A DNA stretch of 64,000 bases, from positions 91,189,637 through 91,253,636 of the forward strand of contig JARCOQ010000001.1 in the NCBI GenBank assembly GCA_029207755.1. Reading direction: 5' to 3'. Below are positions 48,569 to 59,110 of this stretch, one piece after another. Each line of letters begins with the position of its first letter. Position 1 is the first letter of the stretch. Source of the stretch: Chamaea fasciata. Lineage: Eukaryota; Chordata; Aves; Passeriformes; Sylviidae. The notes below the pieces were generated by a model that saw only the letters and a list, made by a program, of their open reading frames with translations, did not search any database and was not told where the DNA came from. A program made the position numbers and the translations under genes.

Positions 48569-48738
48569 CCCTGGGTGACATTGCCATGCATCATGGTCTC
48601 CTTCCACACCACCCAGCCATCTTCTCCTTCAGGTGCCCCGGACCTGGCCTTTCCCATTCACATCCCTGCTAGCAATGTCCACTTTACATTTAGAAATCCA
48701 GCTCATGAGGGGAATCTTGCTCTGCTGGGAGGAACCCT

Positions 48739-48755
48739 GGGGGGGGGAGGGGGGG
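48739..48755 (+). other. G9-A-G7 tract: potential G-quadruplex on the plus strand
   Basis: Nine G residues, one A and seven G residues can supply four G-triplets with minimal loops. There is no CpG island or gene start here. Confidence 0.65.
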
Positions 48756-51700
48756 TCCTGGAGGAGGATCTGGAACACCCCACAAGCTCCTCAGGGCTGC
48801 AGCAGAAAGGAATCCCTGTCACCTCACAAAGCACCACGAGCAGGGTACATGACCCACAAGCAACTGTCAGTGATAGACTCACGCTGCAAAGTGTCTGCAG
48901 CACCTTATGGAGCTGGTGTTGAGATTTGAGAAGGTGAACCAATGCTGCTTGTATTGTGCAAACCGGAGTGGTGTGCATATGCACCCTCTGATGCTTTCCA
49001 GACTCACCCTCCACCACCCTGCCCACTGGAATGCCGCCAGACTTGGACCTCTCGGTGTACAGAAGTGTGAGAGTGTTTTGCACTCACTTTGCACTGATGT
49101 AAATGTTTACATGAGGTGTGAGGCAGTAGAGAAACAGGCTTCTGAGGGCTTCCTACAAGATGGCAAATAATTAATGATAGTGTGCAATACAAATGCAATA
49201 TCAGGAACAGTGAAATCAAGGCTTTTGCTTGCCAGGCATTTGTCTGTCACTTGAGTAATAATCTGCCAGCATAAAAAGGATATTCCCATGCAAAAGCTTC
49301 CAGCATCACCCAGGGTAATTTTGCATTGGCCTTCCACAGAATCCAAAGTCAATCTTTTCAGCCAGCACATCTTCAGTACTGAGACATGTGCAAGGAAAGG
49401 ATGAAAGGAGCCGATTAAGGAATGGGGTTCTGAGATTTCCCCTTCCTAAGAATTATTGCCAAGCTTGATGAAAACTGGCAGCAATACTTGAGGGCCTACA
49501 GGGAAGTACAGTGATAGTCCACTTGCCATCCACTTTGGTTTTTTTCCTCTGCAGGACTTCTCTTCCCCTGACCAAGATGCTTTTGGGTAGATACAGTGGT
49601 TCTCAGTAATTTTCTGATCTTTTTCCATTGAATGACTGAGGTTGAGATCTTCAAGAAAACCAACCAAAAGCCATGAATAAGTGGAACATTTTAAAGTTAC
49701 TGCTCCCTTTCACAGTCCTTTTCAGCACTTTGGCTTCTTAGTAACATGATGCCATTAGGAGAATAGGAACAAAGCATGTGTGAGGGCCTATATAAAGAGT
49801 GGGAAGTCAAGAAATACCCTGCATCGGGATGCCAGGCCCACATTTCTTATTCTTGACTCATTCCCTAGCACATACACACAAAAGGATGCAGTGGTAGTGA
49901 TTGGAAAAGCAAGCCTAGCACCCCCTGAGCTGTAGATCGTTTCCAAGTTGCCCTGAATGTGACTGATAGACAAGCTGATTTAGTGGTGAGGGTGTATATG
50001 CTGCATTTCTTTAAAGCTGCAGCAGGGAAAAGCAAGGAACCAGTTAGAAGAGACTCCAGACACAAGCATTATAGATAAGAAAATGAACAGATTTATAGTT
50101 GAGGTAACGGTGTTTTACTTAAGAGAGTGATTTAAGCATACTAAGGAATAAAATTGCAAGAGATGTACATGCATCCCTCAAGTTTTACCAGAGGTCAGCC
50201 TTTGCTGTCTCTTTTAAAATCAGTCTACCTTTCTGGCTTCTGCTTTTCTCTCCAAGAGTTCATCAGACTTTCAGGTTCATTTGATGTAGGATCTCAGCAC
50301 ACTGGTCCCCCACAGCCCTGCAACTATGCCAACATCTTTGGAGTTCAGTTGAAGGCTAGAGATCTACTGAGCCTGAGACTGACACAAGGCAAGGTGGGTG
50401 TCAAGGTCTTCCTAGTGCAAGTTGAATCCAGGAAATGCTGGAAGAAGTGAGTTTGAGGTGATTCATATTTAAATCCCATGAGCCTGCCTCATAGCATTAT
50501 TTTCACCACCATGGCCTCTTACAGCAGCATTTAAGCCTATCCTCTTAGCTGGAGCTGCATGTTAGAAATGCCATTTTCCAAGTCGCTTTGAATGTACATA
50601 TAGGTTTACAGCCTGTGCTGCAGAGGAAGTATTTTTTTGCTGACCCTGCTTTGCTTCTTAAACCTTAAGTGGACCCTGAAAATATTTCATGTGCTGCACT
50701 GGCTAAACCAGTAGCACTAATGTTGCCATCCTATATTTTAAAGAGCTGCAACCATACTGTTTTACCACAGAACTGACATTTGGTTTTGGATATAAACTCA
50801 GTACATAAATGTATAACAAATAGTTTAGTGATATTAGGGCAGTAACTTTTCTTTTTTCTGAACAAACTACCCAAATGACTGAACCAGTGTAGTTAATTAG
50901 AATCGATCTCACTTTTTAGCACCAGGAAGTGCATAATGGAAGATAAGATTGATTGTAACATTGGATCACTTCATTTAAAGACTGCTAATAGGCTAAAATG
51001 ACAGAACCAATCTAAAATTATAATTTCAGAATCAATATAATTTTTATAACGTTGTCAAATCTAAAAAATTAATCTAAATTTATGCTGTGAAAGTAGCAAA
51101 TCCTTCCTAGCTATTATAATGAAATGAACCAACATTTTATTATATTACTTCTTTAAATAGAAAAAAGGCTTCTTTCTTGGCATAGCACTGCAGCAAGCTA
51201 GATAACCAGGCTTTCACTTTGGGAGGTATATGCTCATTTCCTGCTTAGGGCAAGAGTAGAAATAGATTTTAACCTTACCTCTTCCCATCGTGGACCCATT
51301 TTCCCACATTATTAAACCGCCACAAAAATGTGAAAGCAGGCTTCTTTTCAGAGGAAAAGATCAGAATGGGGAGGAGAGTAGCGTTTCATGAGGGAAATTC
51401 AAGTTTTCTACAAAGCTGTGGGGAAGCATGTGCCTATCAGTTCGCTGTTGCTCGCCCTGCACTCTCAGAAGAAATGCAGACTCAACTTCTCCAGAAGAAA
51501 GAAAGGAACTGTGGGGGTGGCTTGAAGAAAAAGATTTTCCTTTCCATACAAACTTATTCTGTGTGTAAGGCCTGATGGAAAGCACCATGCCAGTCTAGAT
51601 GATACCAAGGATTTTGGTGTGTTCTGCCCCTGCTGAAGCCAGAAAATGCTGCTACATGGCTTCAGAGCACACTGATGTTTCTTTGGATGTCAAGTGTTCA

Positions 51701-52228
51701 GGTTGATATCTCTTTTTTTTTTTTTTCTCCCAGTAATAGGTTTTCTGCAGAACTTGCAATGACTCATTTAGTGTAGGTTCATAACTACTCTTGTGTTCTG
51801 AGCCATAATGACGTTGAGTGGGCAGAAGTGGTCCCCAGGTGCTTCTAGGGGCAGAGCTCACCCACGGCTGTGGATCATTCCATTCACTTGACTTCCTCTG
51901 CAGCAGCAGATGTCTCAGGAGCTTTAGCAGCTACATGATAAAGCAGCCCTGTCCACCACAGATGAGGGCTATTTGTACCTTTGAGCCCCTCCTGGAGCTC
52001 CTTATATTCCTGCTATGGGGAGCAGGAAGTACTTCTTGGGAATACGGGAGCCACTGCTCTTCAATAACCTGTGACTGATGAGTCTAATCACACTCAGGGT
52101 AGTGCCTCACTATGTTTTATTTCTGTTTGCTTTTTGACTGATGTTGATGTGGTTGGCAATAGCCTTATATTCAGCTCTTTTTGCTGTGCTGTCCTAGGAT
52201 GAGGCTGTTCTTTACAGCAGTGATATCC

Positions 52229-52975
52229 CTATAGAACCTTCCTCCTGCTCAGAGTGAAGGCCAAGCTAAGGACAGTGTTTCCTTCTGAAAGCACAAATGC
52301 TGTTGAACTTCTCCCAGCACTGGCTATCATCCCTTGAATCCACAGGTGTGAGGGCCATGGTCTCAATGAAATCCAGGGAGCCTTGGCATAGATGCCAGTC
52401 AGGCCAGGCCTGTGACTTGACAGCTCTGCCTTTAGCAGAGGGAAGGAAGATGTTCTGGAGAACTTGGTTGGAATACCACCATCCCTATTTCTCCAAAGAA
52501 GCTGAAGAAACCCCTTTTTGCAAAAAGGGACTGAGTCTGGAAAAGTAGGGCAGGGCGTCCTTGCAGACAAGACATTTCCCTTGTTTCTGGGCACAAAAGC
52601 AGAGGCGATGTGCAAACCCCATCCTGAATTCATTTTGCAGCGACAGGAGGTAAGGCTGTGTGTTGGAGGGACAACCTGCACACAGGAGCTGACCCTGGGG
52701 TGGCAGCAATAATTGCAAGAAAGAGCAAGAGAACACATGTATGGAGACCCCAAAGAGCACTTTGGAGAGCTTTGTGTTTCTTTGAGGTTTAATGTATTAT
52801 AATTTGATTCAGCACAAGCCAGTCTGGGAATAAAAGAGAAATGCAGAAAGACTAATGATTTGAGGTGCAGGGGGAAGTGGAAAGAAAACAGCACTTTTAA
52901 GTGCATTTTTTCCCTTTTATGCAAGATCTGACTGAGGCCAGGCAGAGAGAGCAAAAAGCTTCTGTGAGTTAACAC
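52229..52975 (-). other. Longest open frame, 248 codons, coding status doubtful
   Basis: This minus-strand frame opens with Met, is unusually long for this AT-rich window, and carries no recognisable domain, repeat or clear signal peptide. The composition is Ser/Leu/Pro/Cys-rich, as expected when ordinary non-coding DNA is read by chance. It has no overlap with a recognised transposable element. The plus strand of the same region carries splice-like signals (see findings). I do not call it a gene; it could be a chance frame, part of a single-exon orphan transcript, or an old pseudogene. Confidence 0.15.
52512..52529. repeat. 18-bp perfect palindrome
   Basis: CCCTTTTTGCAAAAAGGG is identical to its own reverse complement. 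No known palindromic recognition site of this exact form comes to mind. Confidence 0.93.
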
Positions 52976-55900
52976 AAAAGTAGAACAGTACTTGAAAGAG
53001 ACTTTATTTGCTCCTTAGAGTCTTCTTTTGATTTTTAATATCTCTGAGACTTGTCAGGGAGAAAACAGAAAAAGACATTAGATTCTGGGTCTTGAGCAAA
53101 GCTCAGGGACTTGAGACTTCCACAAAATGAAAGAAATTGCATCCTGGAAAAGTTAATGACCTTACCCTAAGTGCTGCGCTACGTCAAACAGAAGCAAACT
53201 GGTCCATCCGCTGTGGAATTCTCTTGTACGGGCTGGAGAAGTGCTTTAGGCTGATCTCATCATACCCCCAAATTTCCAGATGAACAGTTTTGGCTGGATT
53301 GAGAAGGATAGGGAGTTGGGGAGAAGCCTGGCACCATACCAGAGCTGCTGCCTCCATTAACTCCGGCAGGCAGGAGCTGTCCCAGTGGTAAGAACACACA
53401 GATTACATTGGCTTTCCCAAACCTGCTTTCATACTGCCTGCTTGGGGCCACACTCTGCATTCGCCAGTCTTTGTGTCCAGACTCTGTTAGGGAAAGACGA
53501 AAGTCCCGAAGCTGCTTAAGCTTGTGAGCCAAGAAACCATGCTTGGTTTTCACTCAAAGTCAATTTGATTCTGTTATTTGAGACGGTTTTAGCAACACAA
53601 AAGAAATAACTTCAGTTTCGTTGGGTATCTGTCTGCTTTCTGAGAGTTTCATACATTTGTGTCATTTGCCTGCCTGCCTATCATTTCAACCAGAAGAAAA
53701 TAATGCTAACAGTAAAGATGCCATAAAAAATAGAGCCTGAGGTAAATTTTGCCAAAAGCCAATTAGAGATTTGAAAAACAGTTGCCTTTTTCAGGCCAAC
53801 TCAAAGCTTATAAAATTGAGCTTCTGGTGGTTCCAAAAGAGTGTGGAGATGGAAGTGACTATGAAACATCCAGCAGATGCAGCCAGAGAGATGGCAACTA
53901 GCTGGGACAGTCTCCTGGGAGAGCATCAAGGTCTGCAGGAAGCTCAGAAAGCTCAGTGGCTGCTAGGGACATAAAATGTCTGTCTCTTTGTGAAGTGGGT
54001 CCCTGACATGGTCAGTCTGTCAGTCTTGGTCAGCACCACACGTTTGTTTGAAAGCAGCCAGTGACCACTGCAGAGTATTTAAAGGATGTCTGTTTTCCAA
54101 ACGAAGTGGAGTTTCACAGTGATGGCTTCACAAAGACTAAGTTGCACTGCTCCAGCCTAGGGACTGCAAAAATGTTGGCACAGGCCTTGATTTGACTCAA
54201 GCATGGGAAAGCTTGGGTTTTCATAATCATGCATGGAATTCACTTGTGATAAAACATAAAAGCAGCTTGCATTTCTAGGTCAAAAGTGACTAGAGCAAGT
54301 TGTGAATTCGCCCATATTTATTGCCCGATTTAGGATAAGGAAGTGACTGCCATGAAAGGAATGCACAGGGAATAACTTGGGAGGGTTAGATATTTTTAAG
54401 CCGATGGTTTCTGCTGAGTGTAAGGCCTATGGCCATTACTTAATCCACAGGAGTGCCACCATTTGTCCCAGCAAGGACTCCCACACATATCCTGTTTTCC
54501 ACATTTCTGCAAGAACATCTGTTTGCAGTTCCTCTAACAGATTTTGAAAATACTTTTAAAAGTCACTCATGGTGGGACTTTCCATCATGACCTAAAACCT
54601 GGGATTGCCCATTCCAGGAGAAGACTAAGTGGCTTTGACCATTCAGAGAACTTTGATATATCCGCTTAAACTTGCCTTTCTGAAGGTGGAAACTGATGTA
54701 GAGATGAGGGAGAAATGGCCCGTTGATAATAGTGGAGGAAAAGTAAGGACTTTTGAGATATTGGGAAAAATAGAACATCTTCTACAGCAGTTCTACCAGA
54801 GGGAGAAAACATGAAAGATGATGGTCTTCTCCAGCCCACCCAAACTGCTGCTGGTGGGATTTGGACTTCTCATCCCCTGCTGCTCACTCACAGATGTGTA
54901 TTTTAAGAATACCAAGAAATCAGGTAAAAGTTTAAACCACTCGTTGTGATTATATTTTTTTCCTGAACAAATGTCCATGTTTTCCTTTAAAATATGAGTA
55001 TATATGCACTGGAAGAAGAAAGCAGGTTTGTCAACTGTTGACAGAAGACAGCAGCAGTCTTCCTCCTTCTTTGTGCCAATGCACCAACTCTAGCTAGGAA
55101 TGATCCAGGGTTAAAAAGCATCATGCTCCCAAAGCTGTTATAGTGTACAGATGATGCAACCAGCACTTCTCTGTTGCATCTGTGGAAGAAAAGGGTTTGC
55201 TCTCTAGACTGCTCACTTCAGAGAAAAAGGCCCACACACTTCAAGTTCCTGCATTCAGTGAGGAGTCCTCAAGCACTGGTCCCTCCAGTCTGACTGCCAG
55301 GCTGAACAATAGTGGCAAGGTAAGAGCTGGCCCTCTGCCCATGCCTCTGAATCAGAGGTTCTTAACATCTGCTTTACAGTTGGCCTCTGATGCAAGAGAA
55401 ATGGTTTCAGGATTCTATGAAGCCCCTAAACAAGAGTGCTCATGGCCAGAAGTCTGCTCTTACATAGTATTTAATTTGTGGGAAAAAAATACTTTTGAAA
55501 ACTCAAAACTTCTGCATGTGTGTATGTTTTATTTTCCACTTCTTATCCAAACTAGAAAAAGAGCTTCTTTCACCCTGAATAGCAGCTTGGGGTGTTCACT
55601 AGAGCTAGCAACGTAAGTCTCACTCTTACAAGCTGGAAATGTGTGTCTGAAACACCAAGTGTCTGGTTATTCTCAAGCAGATATTCCCCCTTCTTTTCTG
55701 TGTATCCTTGAAAACAGTTCTGCAGTTCTGAATATTTTGAAATGGTAGGAGAGTGTCTAGTTGTCACGCATGAAAACTTTTACAAGGTGCAGGTTCTGCT
55801 GCAGAAGAATCCCATCTTCTTTTTGGATGCATATTTTTTTTTTTTAAAACTCCACATGGTTTTTTGGGGATGGCTAAGCTGTTCTCCCACAGCTCTTGTT

Positions 55901-57098
55901 TTGATAGTTTGAAATCTATTTGTAATCTTCAAAGAGATAACATGTTTCCCGAGGGCCTTCATTAACCGTAAGAACACAAAAAGTGGCTGGGCATGAAGGT
56001 CAAGTGCATTCCCTCTGAAAGAGAGACATATTTTTAATAGTACCAGTGACTAGTAGAGACCTTCACTGGTACAGATGACTTTCCTAAATCTTGAAATTGT
56101 CTGTCACAGTCTAAGTACCTAGCAGGAAGATATACTGTAGTCAATCTGATGTGAGCATAATAATGCAAAAACTCTTTGTTCTGTTACACCCAGAAGATGT
56201 GATCAGAGACCTCTGCAGCCCCCAGCCTTGCCCTTGGGGAGGCGGCATCTGTCTGCATGCACACCTGGCAGGAAAAGCTAGGGGTGCTCTGCTGATGCCC
56301 TGCAATGATGATCCATGGACGTGGGGTGTACCTGAGGCTGTGGGGCCACGTCTGCATGGCCTCCCGTGCATCAGCTGGGCTCTGTGCTGGTGTGCACACT
56401 GAGGAGCAGCACAGCAGCTGTACTCTATAGCACTAGATGATCAAACACACACCTTAAAACTTACACAGCGATGCAAATACATGGTATGTACTTCACAGGT
56501 AGATCTTGAACTATTATTTTTTCTCTCTGTGTTTTCTCCTCTGAATGATACCCCAAAGAGCTTTTTTATCTGGATCATAAGGAAGTGGAAGGGGAGGATA
56601 AAACTAGAAGGATATTCCTGGGCTGGTAAGGTGATAGCTTTTTCCTCTCATCACATTCATAAACATGTCCAGGAAAGAGTTAAGCTATCCTGAAAATACT
56701 GCCAGGGAGAGGGACTAGAGGAATCTAAATGCTGTTTAAGAAGGCAGGGGGTAATTAGGGCAGTTGGGTTTTAATTATAACTGAAGTCAGTCCTTGCAAG
56801 GCCCCCCCACCATAGCCAGGTTAATGGTCAGCACTGTATGCTGAGTCAGCAAAATGCTTGTGCTGGCTTTCACTAGGGGCTCCTGTCGGCTGAGGGCAGC
56901 TCCTTTTGCTGGATGTGCCCAACTTCCCTCTGAAGCCAGAATGATTAAAAGAGAAAAGCAATCTGCAGCTTTAATCAAGCTTGCAGGAACACACCTTCCG
57001 GATTTTGTGAGACGAGGTATTTGTTACCTCCTGTCCTCTGGCATGGTAGCAGTTTAATGAAAGGCTGCATATTTTTCTGTTAGCAGCTCAACCACTTA
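52976..57098. other. Non-coding unique sequence, no gene seen
   Basis: No supported gene in about 4.1 kb. The 144-codon plus-strand frame (55182-55616) and shorter ones lack domains. Seen: an inverted repeat at 56040-56072 and locally GC-richer DNA at 56200-56400 with few CpGs. Confidence 0.7.
56040..56072. repeat. Perfect 10-bp inverted repeat with 13-base loop
   Basis: GTACCAGTGA (56040-56049) and TCACTGGTAC (56063-56072) are exact reverse complements. Hairpin-forming if transcribed, but too short for a standard microRNA precursor. Confidence 0.92.
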
Positions 57099-57248
57099 AT
57101 TCTTAAGTTCCTTCAGAGCTCTCAGATGTATGCCATCTGGTCATGGTGACTTGTTGCTCTTTAATTTGTGAATTTGTTCCAGCACTTCCAGTTTTGACAC
57201 CTCAATCTCTGACAGAGTCTCATCTTCATTACTTGAAAAGAATAGCTC
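57099..57248 (-). pseudogene. Relic of CR1-type LINE reverse transcriptase (N-terminal RT motif)
   Basis: Read on the minus strand, 57248 to 57099 gives 50 codons in one frame with a single stop. The end reads SNKSP*PDGIHLRALKEL, where the stop (TGA at 57143-57141) replaces the Gly of the NKSPGPDGI motif that opens the reverse-transcriptase domain in CR1/L2-clade LINEs. Upstream residues include an acidic linker and an EVLEQIHKLK helix, in the usual place before that motif. It is a fragment of the internal coding part of a CR1-like element and not one of the 3' ends seen elsewhere. It is not functional. No frameshift was needed to read it. Confidence 0.92.
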
Positions 57249-57254
57249 AGAGGG

Positions 57255-57282
57255 CTGTCTCTCTCTCCCTCTCTCTCTCTCA
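57255..57282. repeat. (CT)n microsatellite
   Basis: About 28 bases of CT with CCCT interruptions, abutting the 5' side of the LINE relic as read on the minus strand. It is a short, impure tract. Confidence 0.9.
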
Positions 57283-57284
57283 CA

Positions 57285-58429
57285 TGCATCGTCTTGTAGC
57301 TCCAATTTCATTAATACAATTTCAGCTTACAGCAGAATTTATAGCTTTCCCAAACAGGCCATCTCTCCACCTCCTACCCATACTGCAGTATTTTACTGTG
57401 CTATATTCTTATTAAACAAAAGCAGCTCTGAAAAGTACATGGAACCCATGCACTCAGGTAACCAGTACCTTTGCTGTCTTTTAAAAAGGCCTGAAAGTGG
57501 GCTCAAAGAAATATCTGTCCTATCCACCAAAGAAATGTTATTAGCTCCCAGAAAACAGGGAATCAAACAGCCTTTTAAAACACATCTAGGATGCATCTTC
57601 ATGGCCCAATGGTATTTATTTATGTATCATAAATAATATCTATTATTTACGGTCTATTTGCATTTCAGGTTTTCAGGGAAGTTGAGTCCCCACTGTAAGA
57701 GGCACTCAACAAGCACATGGTTAGAGGCAGTTCCTCTTCTGGGGAATTTACGAATAGGGAAGACAAATGGCTAAGAACAGACAGCATGCAAAGAAGCTGT
57801 CAAAGATGGATGTCTTTGTATTTACATATTTAATGAATTTTCCTTTCATACATGGTGTCCTTCACCTTCCCTCCCCAGTGTTTCTCCAGGCACATACCCT
57901 CACCTAGAATCACCAGGACTTCCTAATATATTTTGTTTCCATCCTTTCCCTACTGCAGGAGGATATGACAGTAAAAACCGTGGTAATGTAGCAAGGCAGC
58001 TTTACCATGCCAGCCATTTTTTCCTCTTCCTGGTAGACTGAAGTGGTTTTCCAGAGGTGTCTGAGCTTGTGGGGTTCAGGGCAGGAGAACCACCTGGCTT
58101 GCCACCTCCGTTTTCACAAAACACAGGTGGCATAGCACCTGCATTGTCCTAGCAGCAGAGGCCACTCCTGGAAAAACTCCTTTGCTTTCAAAGCACAGAG
58201 CAGCCCTGGCTTCTCCACCACACCCCCTCCATACTTTCAAAATACAGGAAACTTTTCAGCAGTGCCATCTGCAATCTTTGGAAATGGGCTGTCTGGAAGA
58301 AGGGATTATGGATGGGCACGGAAAGAGCAGAAACTCAAAACCTCTCTTCACCACTTCATTAGATCCAGGAGATGACAGAAAGCACGTTCCCCTTCTGACA
58401 AAGCTGGAGGGTCTCTAGTGACATTTATG
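57285..58429. other. Non-coding unique sequence, no gene seen
   Basis: No supported gene. A perfect inverted repeat with 9-base arms (TTATTTATG/CATAAATAA, 57616-57636) lies in AT-rich DNA. Short frames lack domains. Confidence 0.7.
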
Positions 58430-59110
58430 TCACTGGAAAGGCATATAATACGTACACAGTGGTTTAATTTTATCTTAATGAAACAATATACGTATAAAAC
58501 TATCCATTAAATATAAAACAGTGAAGTAATTTGCAAATTTTCCTACAGCATAATAAATTAAGCATGGAGAGCACTAAGGAATGCAATTTGCAGTCATTTA
58601 TAATGCAGTGTTTTATGTTAATAATTCAAAATCACATGCTATTTGGAGACACTTCTAATTAATGTATTTATGAAATTGTGAACTGTGACTGTTTTGGTTC
58701 CATTTAGCTAAACATTTCAACAGAATGCACTTGCTGTTGTTTTGTGTTTGCTTAATGGCACCAGCAAGCATCAAATGTACAACTGGGGAAAGTTGGGGGT
58801 GGCATCTGATGCGGCTTTTTTTATGGGTATGTGTTTTTGTCTGTGCACTGTATACATGCATGTGATTACACTCCTGATCTCACTGAGGAGACGAAAGTTC
58901 TGCAGTAATTTGAGGAGGAAATAAGGAAAGTTTTATGGATGAATAATTAATCGCAAGGAAAGTTCAGTACCTTCCTGAAGAATTGCTAAAATATTCAATA
59001 CTTTTCACATAGCAGATCTTTATACATTGCTGTTTCTCCTGACTGATTAATTATGACTAATACAGCTTGTAAATTTGTATTCACATTTTTATTTTGATGT
59101 CCTTCAAGTT
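58430..59110. promoter_or_regulatory. Candidate conserved AT-rich enhancer block
   Basis: Unique AT-rich sequence with TGCAATTTGCA (58582-58592, inverted TGCAA arms), CTAATTAAT (58655-58663), AATAATTAATCG near 58942 and GATTAATTATG near 59044, plus isolated CpGs (ATACGTA twice). No frame or repeat spans it. Homeodomain-core density suggests regulatory DNA; conservation was not tested. Confidence 0.37.

Larger units (their letters stand above)
46171..52228. other. Non-coding unique sequence with long T-runs
   Basis: No supported gene over 6 kb. Seen: a 9-base inverted repeat (48009-48031), T28 (48077-48104), T26 (48543-48568), a G-run pair (48739-48755), and AT-rich DNA around 50990-51140. 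The 159-codon frame at 48443-48922 contains poly-phenylalanine from T26 and is an artefact; other frames lack domains. Confidence 0.7.

Noticed and set aside
48443..48922. 159-codon frame with poly-Phe, and its minus-strand poly-Lys counterpart
   Set aside because: Created by the T26 homopolymer.
54797..54860. Possible plus-strand CR1 end ('gatgatggtcttctccagcccacccaaactg')
   Set aside because: Only a short loose resemblance to the CR1 terminus, with no flanking CR1 blocks and no TATGATTC-like tail.
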